From the NCBI RefSeq assembly GCF_025995235.1, contig NZ_BAPT01000056.1, positions 248,001 through 312,000 on the forward strand: 64,000 nucleotides of DNA, given 5' to 3'. Positions within the stretch are counted from its first letter, which is position 1. Each line of letters starts with the position of its first letter. The notes under the pieces were generated by a model, which was not told the origin of the DNA, searched no databases, and saw nothing but the letters and a program-made list of their open reading frames with translations. Positions 54,856-63,392 of this stretch are shown here, in pieces. A program made the position numbers and the translations under genes. This DNA is from Ameyamaea chiangmaiensis (GTDB lineage Bacteria; Pseudomonadota; Alphaproteobacteria; Acetobacterales; Acetobacteraceae).

Positions 54856-56259
54856 ATGAGTGAAGCAGTATTTTCAACGCATCCGGACGCCGTGCCTCGT
54901 ACGGCCAAGGGCGTCCTGACGGCCGTCCTGGCCGCCGTCGCGGGCCTGATGTTCGGCCTCGATATCGGTGTGATCTCTGGTGCGCTCAGCTTCATCGCCA
55001 AGGATTTTGGCGCGTCGCAGGCCGCGCAGGAGTGGATCGTCTCGTCCATGATGTTCGGGGCCGCCATCGGTGCCCTGTTCGCCGGGCGCCTGTCCTTTTC
55101 ATTCGGCCGCAAGAAGTCGCTGGTTCTCGGCGCGTGCCTGTTCGTTGTCGGTTCGCTGCTGTGTGCCGTCGCGACGTCGGTGGCTATGCTGATCGGCGCG
55201 CGCGTCGTGCTCGGTCTGGCCATCGGCATCGCGACTTTCACCGCGCCGCTTTACATCTCCGAGGTGTCGGACCATGCGCGCCGCGGCTCGCTGATCTCGA
55301 CGTATCAGTTGATGATCACCATCGGCATTCTGGTCGCCTTCGTCTCCGACGCGCTGTTTTCTTATTATGAGGCCTGGCGCTGGATGCTGGGCGTGGTGGC
55401 GTTCCCCGGGCTGGTGTTCCTGGTGGGCGTGATGTTCCTGCCCGACAGCCCGCGCTGGCTGATCATGCGTGGCCGCCACGAGGAAGCGCACAAGGTGCTG
55501 ACGTCCCTGCGCGGCGACGAACGTCTGGCGCATCTGGAAACGCGCGATATCGTCGAGCAGCTTCAGGAGCGCCAGCAGGGTTTCACCCTGTTCCGCAACA
55601 ATCCCAATTTCCGCCGCTCGGTCTTTCTGGGTATCGCGCTTCAGGTCGTGCAGCAGTTCACCGGCATGAACGTGGTCATGTATTACGCTCCACGCATCTT
55701 CGAGGCGACCGGCTTCGGGCAGGGCGCGCAGATGTGGGGGACGGCGATCGTCGGTCTGGTCAACGTGCTCTCGACCTTTATCGCTATCGGCTATGTCGAT
55801 AAATGGGGTCGTCGCCCGATGCTGCTGGCCGGTTTCGTCGTCATGGCGCTTGGCATGGGGGTTCTTGGCACCATGCTGTATATCGGCACGGGCACCGATA
55901 TGGCGCGCTATCTGTCGGTGGCGGTGCTGCTGTGCTTCATCATCGGTTTTGCCTTCTCGGCCGGTCCGCTGATCTGGATCCTGTGCTCCGAGGTGCAGCC
56001 GCTGCAGGGCCGCGATTTCGGAATCGCGTGTTCCACCTTCACCAACTGGGGTGCCAACATGGTCGTTGGCGCGACGTTCCTGACGTTGCTGTCGACGCTG
56101 GGCACGGCGCAGACCTTCTGGCTCTATGCCGCTCTGAACGCCCTGTTCATCGTCTTCACCCTGCGCTTCGTCCCCGAGACGCGCGGCGTGTCGCTGGAGC
56201 AGATCGAGCGCAACCTGATGGCGGGCAAGCCGCTGAACGAGATCGGCCAGCCTGTCTGA
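54856..56259 (+). CDS. GalP-like sugar:proton symporter (MFS)
   Basis: Polytopic inner-membrane transporter of 467 residues with twelve helices. Family motifs are GLDIGVISGAL, FGRKKSL, PDSPRWL, QQFTGMNVVMYY, DKWGRRPML and PETRG near the end, as in GalP, XylE and AraE. It should import a hexose or pentose; beside the dgo operon D-galactose is likely. It is not of the DgoT anion-symporter type. The 252-bp gap before it holds the dgo terminator, a palindrome and a GGAG site nine bases before the ATG. Confidence 0.93.
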   Translation: MSEAVFSTHPDAVPRTAKGVLTAVLAAVAGLMFGLDIGVISGALSFIAKDFGASQAAQEWIVSSMMFGAAIGALFAGRLSFSFGRKKSLVLGACLFVVGSLLCAVATSVAMLIGARVVLGLAIGIATFTAPLYISEVSDHARRGSLISTYQLMITIGILVAFVSDALFSYYEAWRWMLGVVAFPGLVFLVGVMFLPDSPRWLIMRGRHEEAHKVLTSLRGDERLAHLETRDIVEQLQERQQGFTLFRNNPNFRRSVFLGIALQVVQQFTGMNVVMYYAPRIFEATGFGQGAQMWGTAIVGLVNVLSTFIAIGYVDKWGRRPMLLAGFVVMALGMGVLGTMLYIGTGTDMARYLSVAVLLCFIIGFAFSAGPLIWILCSEVQPLQGRDFGIACSTFTNWGANMVVGATFLTLLSTLGTAQTFWLYAALNALFIVFTLRFVPETRGVSLEQIERNLMAGKPLNEIGQPV

Positions 56260-56302
56260 CCGCTTTCTCTCCGGCCCCCTTTGCCAAAAGGGGGACTACG
56301 GT

Positions 56303-56337
56303 AAAAAAAGCCGGCCCCGTGAGGGAGCCGGCTTTTT
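56303..56337. terminator. Bidirectional terminator between the porter and sodB
   Basis: GCCGGC (56310-56315) and GCCGGC (56327-56332) pair, flanked by AAAAAAA and TTTTT, so the hairpin ends in a T run on both strands. It serves the convergent porter and sodB genes. Confidence 0.85.
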
Positions 56338-56372
56338 CGTGTCCGGCCGGCGCTGGGCCAGCCGACGTCGCA

Positions 56373-56981
56373 TCAGGCTGCGGCGAGCTGGGCGGCCGCG
56401 AACTCGTAGTTCGCCAGCTTGTCCAGATAGTTGGTGATGTAATCCGGGCGACGGTTGCGGAAATCGAGGTAGTAGGCGTGCTCCCACACGTCGAGACCGA
56501 GCAGCGCCGTGCCCTGGCCTTCGGCCAGCGGGTTGGAACCATTGGCGGTCTTGGTGACGGCCAGCTTGCCGTCCTTGCCCAGAACGAGCCAGGCCCAGCC
56601 GGAGCCGAACTGCGTGGTTGCGGCCTTCTTGAATTCTTCCTTGAAGGCATCGACGCTGCCGAGATCGGCAGTGATTTTCGCGGCCAGTGCATCGGGGATC
56701 ACGCCGCCCTTGGGGGCGAGGTTCTGCCAGAACAGGATGTGGTTCCAGTGCTGGCCCGCATTGTTGAACACCGGCGCCTTGGACGCGTCGCCCTTGACGG
56801 CCAGAATGACCTCGTCGAGCGACTTGCCCTGCAGCTCCGGCTGGGCGTCGACGAAACCGTTCAGGGCGGTGACATACGCCTGGTGGTGCTTTCCGTGATG
56901 CAGTTCGAGCGTTTCCTGGCACATGCCCGCCGCCGCCAGGGCATTGGGAGCGTAGGGAAGGGCTGGCAGTTCGAAAGCCAT
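56373..56981 (-). CDS. sodB: Iron superoxide dismutase
   Basis: Enzyme of 202 residues removing superoxide in the cytoplasm. Metal ligands are H28 (LHHGKHH), H81 (HWNHILFW) and the Asp/His of DVWEHAYYLDF. The Gln in NNAGQHWNH is the position typical of iron rather than manganese enzymes. Two ATGs, 56993 and 56981; GGAG six bases before 56981 and the MAFELPALPY start favour the shorter form. Confidence 0.95.
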   Translation of the reverse strand: MAFELPALPYAPNALAAAGMCQETLELHHGKHHQAYVTALNGFVDAQPELQGKSLDEVILAVKGDASKAPVFNNAGQHWNHILFWQNLAPKGGVIPDALAAKITADLGSVDAFKEEFKKAATTQFGSGWAWLVLGKDGKLAVTKTANGSNPLAEGQGTALLGLDVWEHAYYLDFRNRRPDYITNYLDKLANYEFAAAQLAAA

Positions 56982-57111
56982 GACGTTCTCCATTGTCTAA
57001 AGGGCAATATTTTGCCGCGCTTCCAGAGCTATGGGCCCTGCCCCCGAGCGTCAAGGGACGCGGTCGCGTGTCGGGCTTGCTCACCCGTGCGATGGACGGC
57101 ATGTGATCACG

Positions 57112-57945
57112 ATGCCTGTCTCACCTGACCACAACAACGCGTCCCCCCTGTCGGTTGCGGCGCAGATCGCGCGGCGGTCCGATCCGGACCGGTTCTTCTG
57201 CGCCCTGCTGTTGCCAGCGGCGGTGCGCGAGGTCGCGATGACGCTGATCGCGTTTCATCACGAGGCGACGCGGGCGGTGGTCAATCCACAGTCGCATGCG
57301 CTGGCCGGACCGATGGCCGGCCTCATCCGGCTGCAATGGTGGCGCGAGATCGTCGAGGGCGCCCCGCACAGACATGAACTTGCCGACCCCCTGCGCCAGG
57401 CCGTGGCGTCAGGGCTTCTGCCTGTGGACGCTCTGCTGGGTATTCTCGAGGCCCGCGAGGCCGAGCTGGAGGGTATGGGCGACTGGGAGGCGTGGCGTCT
57501 CATGATGCTGCGCGGGGCGGGGGGTGTCTCCCGGGCGCTCGCGCATGCTTTGGGCGAGCGCGATACGAACCGGCTGGACGCGGCGGCGGCTGCGGGCGCG
57601 GTTTACGGGATCGGCGGCCTTGTCCGGCATCTGCCGCTGGTCATCGCAAACGGCCGCAGCCCGCTGCCTGATTCGGTGGTGGAAGCGAACGGGGCCTCGC
57701 GCGACTCCCTGCCTCTGCGCCTCGATGACGGTGCGCTGCGCGCGATTGACGGTCTGTTGCGGGAAGAAGGGGCGCGGATGCTGGACCGTGCCTGCGCGAC
57801 ACGCCCGGGGTCGGGTCGGGTGGGGGCTGTCCTGATTGGCGTGCTGGGCGCGCGTGATCTGCGCAGGCCATGCGCCCCGGGCGCGCCGCGCGGCCTTGGC
57901 GATCGGCTGGCCGTGCTGGCGGCGCGGGCGCGCGGGCGCCTGTGA
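57112..57945 (+). CDS. NDUFAF6-like squalene/phytoene synthase-fold protein
   Basis: Protein of 277 residues. FFCALLLPAAVREVAMTLIA and the IRLQWWREIVEG segment match the phytoene-synthase-fold family that includes mitochondrial complex I factor NDUFAF6. The first Asp-rich motif (DxxxD) of true synthases reads FHHEATRAV here, so enzyme activity is doubtful; a complex I assembly role is inferred from the family only. The ATG at 57112 is chosen; a GTG nine bases upstream is possible. Confidence 0.75.
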   Translation: MPVSPDHNNASPLSVAAQIARRSDPDRFFCALLLPAAVREVAMTLIAFHHEATRAVVNPQSHALAGPMAGLIRLQWWREIVEGAPHRHELADPLRQAVASGLLPVDALLGILEAREAELEGMGDWEAWRLMMLRGAGGVSRALAHALGERDTNRLDAAAAAGAVYGIGGLVRHLPLVIANGRSPLPDSVVEANGASRDSLPLRLDDGALRAIDGLLREEGARMLDRACATRPGSGRVGAVLIGVLGARDLRRPCAPGAPRGLGDRLAVLAARARGRL

Positions 57946-57968
57946 TGCGGGTCGGCCGCGCGCGCTTT

Positions 57969-58841
57969 TTACGGCGCGTTGGCCACGAGATGTTCCATCA
58001 CGCCGATCAGCGCCGCGTAGTCGTCCTGTTCATGACGCCGCGCCGAAAGCGCCAGCATCTGGGTCGAGGCGGCCACGGTCGGCACCGGCACCCGCACTCC
58101 CTCCGCGCCCCGCAGCAGCAGCCCCATGTCCTTGAGCATCAAGCGCGTGGGGAACTGGGGGGCGAAATCGCCGACCTTGGCGGCCTTGAGCTTGCGTTTG
58201 TGATGCGGTGACAGCACGGCGACCTGATCGAGCGCATCGAACAGCGTCGAACGGTTGAGACCGCTCGCCAGTCCATAGGCCACGCATTCCGCGAGCGCGG
58301 ACAGCCCGGTTCCCATGATTCCGTTGACGACCAGCTTCAGCTTCGCGCCGCTGCCAGCGGGTCCGGCATGGATCGTCGCCTTGCCGATCACCGCGAACAC
58401 GGGTGCGGCGCGTTCGAGAGCGTCCGTCTCGCCTCCGGCCAGCACCACGAGTTGTCCGGCCTCTGCCTCCGGAGTGGAGCCCGAGACGGGCGCGTCCACC
58501 GCGCAGGTCCCTCGTGCCGAGGCGGCGTCGTGGAGGGCCACCGCCGCCTCGGGCGAGACGGAACTCGTGTTGATGACCAGCGTATCGGCGGACAGACCCG
58601 CGATCAGGCCGTCCGGCCCCTGCGTCGCCGTGGCGAGCGCGGCGTCGTCCGGCACGCACACAATGACGGTGTCCGACCATGCCGCGATGTCCCGCGCGGT
58701 GGCCAGAAAACGCAGCGCCCCGTCGCCGCCCTTGCCCGACGGCGTGTAGGCGGCGATCTCCGCGCCCGCTCTCCGCAGGTTTTCGCCCATCCGGCTGGCC
58801 ATAGCGCCGAAACCGATAAAGCCTATTTTGCCCAGTGTCAT
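57969..58841 (-). CDS. 3-hydroxyisobutyrate dehydrogenase-like NAD(P)-dependent reductase
   Basis: Protein of 290 residues in the beta-hydroxyacid dehydrogenase family. The Rossmann motif is GFIGFGAMASRM, the substrate-binding strand is DAPVSGSTPEAEAG, and the catalytic Lys is in GAKLKLVVNGIMG. Members reduce or oxidise hydroxyacids such as tartronate semialdehyde or succinate semialdehyde; the substrate here is unknown. It converges on the NDUFAF6-like gene and is divergent from msrP. Confidence 0.9.
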   Translation of the reverse strand: MTLGKIGFIGFGAMASRMGENLRRAGAEIAAYTPSGKGGDGALRFLATARDIAAWSDTVIVCVPDDAALATATQGPDGLIAGLSADTLVINTSSVSPEAAVALHDAASARGTCAVDAPVSGSTPEAEAGQLVVLAGGETDALERAAPVFAVIGKATIHAGPAGSGAKLKLVVNGIMGTGLSALAECVAYGLASGLNRSTLFDALDQVAVLSPHHKRKLKAAKVGDFAPQFPTRLMLKDMGLLLRGAEGVRVPVPTVAASTQMLALSARRHEQDDYAALIGVMEHLVANAP

Positions 58842-59098
58842 ACGCGTCCCCTTTTTGCCCGTGTGGCGACCTGTCTGTGCGATAACGTCGTAGCGACTGG
58901 ATGGTCGCAGCGCCGATCTGCCAAGGCGTCCATGACGGGCGTGTTACGATCGCGTCATGCGCACCCAAAACGGTTGCGAGCGGGATCGTGCCGGTTGAAC
59001 GTCCGCCATCGCACACCTTGTTGTGTCGACCGCGTTGTACGGGCGATCGCCGATGCGCATGTGGTCGTTGGCTGATCAGCGCAGGACAGGAGGACAAC

Positions 59099-60040
59099 AT
59101 GGCGCGCTTGAGACTGCCGGCTGTGTCGGGCAGCGATATCACGTCCCGGGAGGCGTGGCTGAACCGTCGCTCGTTCCTGGTGAGCGGCGCGGCAACGGGT
59201 CTGGGCATCGGATCGGCGCGGGCTGCCGGGACGCTGAAGGCACGTGCGACGAGCTACACCGTCAAGGATCCGCCGACCCCGCGCGTCGACGTCACGACGT
59301 ACAACAACTTTTACGAATTCGGTCTCGACAAGGGCGACCCCGTGCAAAACAGCGGCGGTTTTCATCCGGAGCCGTGGACCGTGCGGGTCGACGGGCTGGT
59401 GCGTCAGCCGCGGACCTTTTCCATGGACGATCTGGCCGCGCTGATGCCGGTGGAGGAACGTATCTATCGCATGCGTTGTGTCGAGGCATGGTCGATGGTC
59501 ATTCCGTGGGATGGTTTTGCCTTGGCGGCGCTTCTGGGCGTGGTCGAGCCGTTGGGGGATGCCAAATACGTGGCGTTCGAGTCTGTCCTGCGTCCCGATG
59601 AGATGCCCGGGCAGAGGGGCGGTCTGGCATCGCTCGACTGGCCCTATGTCGAGGGGTTGCGTCTGGACGAAGCGATGAACCCGCTGACCTTCATGGCAGT
59701 CGGGCTGTATGGCGACCGGTTGCCCAACCAGAACGGGGCGCCGTTGCGTCTGGTCGTGCCGTGGAAATACGGGTTCAAGGGTGCGAAGTCGATCGTCCGC
59801 ATCCGTCTGGTCGCGGACATGCCACGCACGACGTGGCACTCCATGGCGCCGGAGGAATATGGCTTTTACGCCAACGTCAACCCGACCGTGGATCATCCGC
59901 GCTGGAGCCAGGGTTCCGAACGGGTGATCGGCAGTTCCGGCTTTTTCGGCGCGGGCCGTCGCACGACCGAAATGTTCAACGGCTATGGCGAACAGGTGGC
60001 GTCCTTGTACGCGGGCATGGACCTGCGGAGATGGTACTGA
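59099..60040 (+). CDS. msrP: Methionine sulfoxide reductase catalytic subunit MsrP
   Basis: Periplasmic molybdenum enzyme of 313 residues that repairs oxidised methionine in envelope proteins. The N-terminus has a Tat motif (NRRSFLVSG). The molybdenum-binding Cys is C127 in YRMRCVEAWSM, and PWKYGFKG and GFYANVNP are typical of MsrP. AGGAGG lies eight bases before the ATG at 59099. The msrQ gene follows at once. Confidence 0.95.
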   Translation: MARLRLPAVSGSDITSREAWLNRRSFLVSGAATGLGIGSARAAGTLKARATSYTVKDPPTPRVDVTTYNNFYEFGLDKGDPVQNSGGFHPEPWTVRVDGLVRQPRTFSMDDLAALMPVEERIYRMRCVEAWSMVIPWDGFALAALLGVVEPLGDAKYVAFESVLRPDEMPGQRGGLASLDWPYVEGLRLDEAMNPLTFMAVGLYGDRLPNQNGAPLRLVVPWKYGFKGAKSIVRIRLVADMPRTTWHSMAPEEYGFYANVNPTVDHPRWSQGSERVIGSSGFFGAGRRTTEMFNGYGEQVASLYAGMDLRRWY

Positions 60041-60041
60041 A

Positions 60042-60701
60042 ATGCCGTCCCGACGCGCGCCCGTCGTATTCCCGTCCCGGTTGGAGCTCTGGCTGATCAC
60101 GCTGATCGGACTGGTGCCGGCTGGTCTGTACTTTTGGTACGGAGCGCATAACCAGCTTGGCGCGGACCCGGTGAATGTCTTCGAACGCTGGCTGGGGCTC
60201 TGGGGCGTGCGGTTCCTGGTCGTAACGCTGGCGATTGCGCCACTGCGTGATCTGGGCGTGATCAATCTGGTGCGGTACCGGCGCACGTTCGGGCTGCTGG
60301 TCTTCTGGTATGCGGTGATGCATGTCGCGACCTATGGCGTGCTGGACCAGCATCTCGACCTGAGAGCCGTGTTCGGGGAGGTCACGACGAAACCCTTCCT
60401 GATGGTCGGGCTTGCGGCGTTCGTGCTGCTGTGCCCGCTGGCCGCGACCTCCAACCGCTGGTCGATACGAACGCTGGGCCGCCTGTGGGGCACGCTGCAT
60501 CGCGGGGTCTATGTGGTGGCTGCCCTGGCAGGCGTGCACTTCCTGATGGCGTTCAAGACCTATACCGTGACGAGCGTCGGCTATGCCGCTGCCCTGTTCG
60601 TGCTGGGTGCGGCTGGGGTGGTGCGACGCGTGCGGCACAACGGCCGTAGGCGGATGTCGGCGGCGAACGAACCGATGCGGCGGCCAAAGACGACCGGATG
60701 A
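60042..60701 (+). CDS. msrQ: Heme-binding membrane subunit MsrQ
   Basis: Membrane protein of 219 residues with six helices, passing electrons from the quinone pool or flavin donors to MsrP. FGLLVFWYAVMHVATYGVLD and LHRGVYVVAALAGVHFLMA contain the heme His residues. The ATG at 60042 starts one base after the msrP stop, so the two are a tight pair. Confidence 0.94.
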   Translation: MPSRRAPVVFPSRLELWLITLIGLVPAGLYFWYGAHNQLGADPVNVFERWLGLWGVRFLVVTLAIAPLRDLGVINLVRYRRTFGLLVFWYAVMHVATYGVLDQHLDLRAVFGEVTTKPFLMVGLAAFVLLCPLAATSNRWSIRTLGRLWGTLHRGVYVVAALAGVHFLMAFKTYTVTSVGYAAALFVLGAAGVVRRVRHNGRRRMSAANEPMRRPKTTG

Positions 60702-60834
60702 GACTGCGGACAGTCCATCCCCGGTCCCGGTACAGCGAGCCTTGTTGACGTCTTGCGCGGTGGAATGCCTACGACGCATTGGACTATCGATCGTGTTCAC
60801 TCCTTCGCCCCTGTCCAGTCAAACGGGATCTGCC

Positions 60835-61593
60835 CTACGCCGCGCCCCGCGCCAGTCGGGCGATCACATCGGGAAGCACGTCCGCCAGCCCGGTCGATGC
60901 ACCCGCGTGGGTCGCCGACGTACCCGCATGGATATGGTGGGCGTCGGCCAGGAGAAGCCCGTCGGGCAATGTATGGATGAATCCGGGCTGAAACCGCACA
61001 CGAGCGGCCGGGATGCCGCAGGCCGTCACCACGGCGTTATGAGCGAGCACACCGAGTGCCACAACGACGCGCAGGTGCTGCATCGCCTGCAACTCCTCGC
61101 GGAGAAACCGGCTGCACTGACTGACCTCGGCGGGCTGAGGCAGTCCTGCGGGAGCGGGACAATGCACGGCGAATGTGATACGGCAGGAATACGTCCTCTG
61201 TGCCCGGTGCCCGGCGGCGCCCGACGGCCCAGAGGGCAGATGGTGGCGAAGCAGACCGTCAACGAGCCTCGGGTCGGCGGGTACACGTGAAGGCGATCCG
61301 CCCTCGAAACCCTGTGGCGGGGGCAGGGGACGCGGCGAAGGGGCGAGTGCGACGACGAGAACGTCCGAATTCAGATCACCCATGGCGGCCGCCGGTCGTG
61401 TTTCGGCCACTGTGGGCATCCCGGGCGTGTCGGTCGTGAGTTGGGCGCGGAACTCCGCGAGACGGGGACAGAGGCAGCAATCGTCCGGCGGAGCCTCTGC
61501 GCGCAGGGCCGCTCCGTAACTGCCCGCGGAGATCTCGGAGGGATGGCGTGCGGCCGCCCGCGATGACGAGTGTGCGTGTTGTGGGAAGGTCAT
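60835..61593 (-). CDS. Divergent uracil-DNA glycosylase homologue with degenerate active-site motifs
   Basis: Protein of 252 residues at the place where alphaproteobacteria often carry a type 5 UDG next to a NYN protein. Family traits that remain are C39-x2-C42 (in CLCPRLAEFR), RITFAVHCPAPAG (C145), QPAEVSQCSRFL (C160) and VVVALGVLAHNAV. The catalytic segment usually written GLAPGLRGANRTGRPFTGD is here LAPSPRPLPPPQGFEGG, and the SYH/NT-TGR segment near the C-terminus is HHIHAGTSATHAG. So probable Fe-S ligands are kept but the uracil-handling motifs are not recognisable. Activity is doubtful. The ATG directly follows the NYN stop. Confidence 0.7.
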   Translation of the reverse strand: MTFPQHAHSSSRAAARHPSEISAGSYGAALRAEAPPDDCCLCPRLAEFRAQLTTDTPGMPTVAETRPAAAMGDLNSDVLVVALAPSPRPLPPPQGFEGGSPSRVPADPRLVDGLLRHHLPSGPSGAAGHRAQRTYSCRITFAVHCPAPAGLPQPAEVSQCSRFLREELQAMQHLRVVVALGVLAHNAVVTACGIPAARVRFQPGFIHTLPDGLLLADAHHIHAGTSATHAGASTGLADVLPDVIARLARGAA

Positions 61594-62199
61594 TCAGCGG
61601 TCTTCTGTTCGGTCTCGCCCGTCGTCGGCCGGATGACGGACGGGACTGTGATTGCGGGTGCGCTGATCGGGCGGGCGGCGGGCGATGTCGGGCAGGATGT
61701 CGGCCAGATCGATGAACTGGTCGGCTTGCCGCCGCAGTTCGTCGGCGATGACCCCCGGGCTCGTGCTCAGGGACGAGATGATGCTGACCCGCACGCCGCG
61801 CGCCTGCACGGCTTCGACGGCACGCCGCAGATCGCCGTCACCCGAGAACAGCACCATATGATCCGCGCGTGGTGCCATCTCGAGCATGTCGACCGCGATC
61901 TCCACCTCCATATTACCCTTGATGCGCTTGCGGCCGTTGCCATCGTTGTATTCCCGCGCCGGTTTGGTCACGAGGGCATAACCGTTATAGGCAAGCCAGT
62001 CGGTCAGGGGACGGACGGGTGAATATTCGTCGCTGTCGAGCAGCGAGGCGTAGTAGTAGGCGCGGGTCAGAACGCACCGGCGACGGAAAAAGGCCAGCAG
62101 GTTGCGATAATCAACATCCGAGCCGAGATTGCGCGCTGTAAGATAAAGGGACGATCCGTCGATGAAGACACATGTTCGGTCCTGGGACAGGAAATACAT
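61594..62199 (-). CDS. NYN-domain (LabA-like PIN fold) protein
   Basis: Protein of 201 residues; the PIN-like NYN fold binds metal and is a probable ribonuclease. Acidic residues sit in FIDGSSLYL (D14), EIAVDMLE (D104) and FSGDGDLRR (D121, D123). KGNMEVEIAVD and VIADELRRQADQFIDLADI are typical of the alphaproteobacterial group. The frame is open to 62283; the ATG at 62199 starts just before the domain. The last 30 residues are Arg/Asp-rich. It is divergent from folK. Confidence 0.88.
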   Translation of the reverse strand: MYFLSQDRTCVFIDGSSLYLTARNLGSDVDYRNLLAFFRRRCVLTRAYYYASLLDSDEYSPVRPLTDWLAYNGYALVTKPAREYNDGNGRKRIKGNMEVEIAVDMLEMAPRADHMVLFSGDGDLRRAVEAVQARGVRVSIISSLSTSPGVIADELRRQADQFIDLADILPDIARRPPDQRTRNHSPVRHPADDGRDRTEDR

Positions 62200-62274
62200 T
62201 GAAGTGGCCTTTGGGGTTACGTGAGGTAATCGCGAAAAAGTTAAAATTTGGTTACCCGGAATGGGTCGACTGCG

Positions 62275-62303
62275 TTGATTCAAATCGGAAGAACTTGTTA
62301 AGA
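62275..62303 (+). promoter_or_regulatory. Predicted folK promoter
   Basis: TTGATT (62275-62280) and TTAAGA (62298-62303) are 17 bases apart in AT-rich DNA. Transcription would begin only about ten bases before the folK ATG. Confidence 0.4.
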
Positions 62304-62320
62304 AATGAAAGACACGCCGG

Positions 62321-62863
62321 ATGATCTTGGTGGCGATCGGGTCAAATATTTGCGGACTACATGGCGAAACATCTCTCGAAATGTGTCAAAAAGCGATCTC
62401 ACTTTTTTCAGTACATGACTCCATAAATGTGATGAATGTTTCGCGGTGGTATCGCTCGGCTCCTGTTCCTCGAACACTGGATCAGCCGGATTTCGTCAAT
62501 GGGGTCGTGGCGCTTGCGACCGATCTCGCGCCCGACGCACTCGTGCGGATCATGCAGGGAATGGAGGTCGATGCCGGGCGCGTCCGGACGGTGCCCAACG
62601 CTCCGCGTCCGCTCGACCTGGATCTGATCGCCTATGGGGACCTGCGACGCGTGCCCGGAGATCGGACAGGGGAGGGCGTCGTGGCCGACCTCGTGCTGCC
62701 GCACCCCCGTGCGCATGAGCGGGCGTTCGTCCTGCTGCCGCTGCGCGATGTGTCCCCGTCCTGGCGCCACCCGCTCTCCGGCCGTTCGATCGACGACCTG
62801 ATCGCGGACCTGCCCCCCCAGGACATCGAGTCGCTGGAGGAACGCACGGCCAGTTCGCGCTGA
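62321..62863 (+). CDS. folK: 6-hydroxymethyl-7,8-dihydropterin pyrophosphokinase FolK
   Basis: Folate-pathway kinase of 180 residues. Motifs are RWYRSAPVP, PDFVNGVVAL, RTVPNAPRPLDLDLIAYG (Mg-binding Asp residues) and LPHPRAHERAFVLLPL. The first codons are AT-rich. No good ribosome site precedes the ATG, and the candidate promoter would leave a very short leader. It heads folK, rpoZ, relA/spoT on plus. Confidence 0.94.
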   Translation: MILVAIGSNICGLHGETSLEMCQKAISLFSVHDSINVMNVSRWYRSAPVPRTLDQPDFVNGVVALATDLAPDALVRIMQGMEVDAGRVRTVPNAPRPLDLDLIAYGDLRRVPGDRTGEGVVADLVLPHPRAHERAFVLLPLRDVSPSWRHPLSGRSIDDLIADLPPQDIESLEERTASSR

Positions 62864-62942
62864 TCGAGTATTTGATCGCGGGGCGCCGCTGTGGTAACAC
62901 GATCGTTTATGAACCGTTTTACCAGAGCTGGGGGCTGACGGC

Positions 62943-63341
62943 ATGGCGCGCGTTACAGTCGAGGATTGCATCCAGAAGGTGCCCAACCGTTTCGAGCTGG
63001 TTTTGCTCGCAGCGCAGCGTGGGCGCAACCTGTCGCGGGGCGAGGAACTGACGGTTCCGCGCGACAATGACAAGAACCCCGTCGTTGCCCTACGCGAGAT
63101 CGCGGACGAGACCGTGGCGCTCGACGGCCTGCGCAGCGATCTGGTCCGCTCGCTGGCCCGCGCGCCGGAGCCGGAGCCGGTGGACGAGGAGGTTCTCGAT
63201 CTGATTCCGACCGATCAGAACATCTTCGGTCTTCAGGACGTGTCCGCCGAGGAAGAACACGCGGCGATGGCGGCGGACATGTCGCCCGAGGAATTCGAGG
63301 CGGCGATCGAGGCCGAGCTTAGCGGGCGCGGGCGCCGCTGA
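62943..63341 (+). CDS. rpoZ: RNA polymerase omega subunit RpoZ
   Basis: Protein of 132 residues. The core MARVTVEDCIQKVPNRFELV with RNLSRGEE and NPVVALREIAD is the omega fold that binds beta'. The acidic C-terminal part after residue 70 is longer than in E. coli but usual for alphaproteobacteria. In many bacteria omega takes part in ppGpp binding, which fits the adjacent relA/spoT gene. Confidence 0.95.
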   Translation: MARVTVEDCIQKVPNRFELVLLAAQRGRNLSRGEELTVPRDNDKNPVVALREIADETVALDGLRSDLVRSLARAPEPEPVDEEVLDLIPTDQNIFGLQDVSAEEEHAAMAADMSPEEFEAAIEAELSGRGRR

Positions 63342-63392
63342 TCCATTGCATGGCGGGTGACGGCCCCGGCCCTCACCCCGACAGGAGGGGGA

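Noticed and set aside
60702..60834. Possible terminator or small RNA between msrQ and the UDG-like gene
   Set aside because: No stem with a T run and no conserved RNA pattern was visible.
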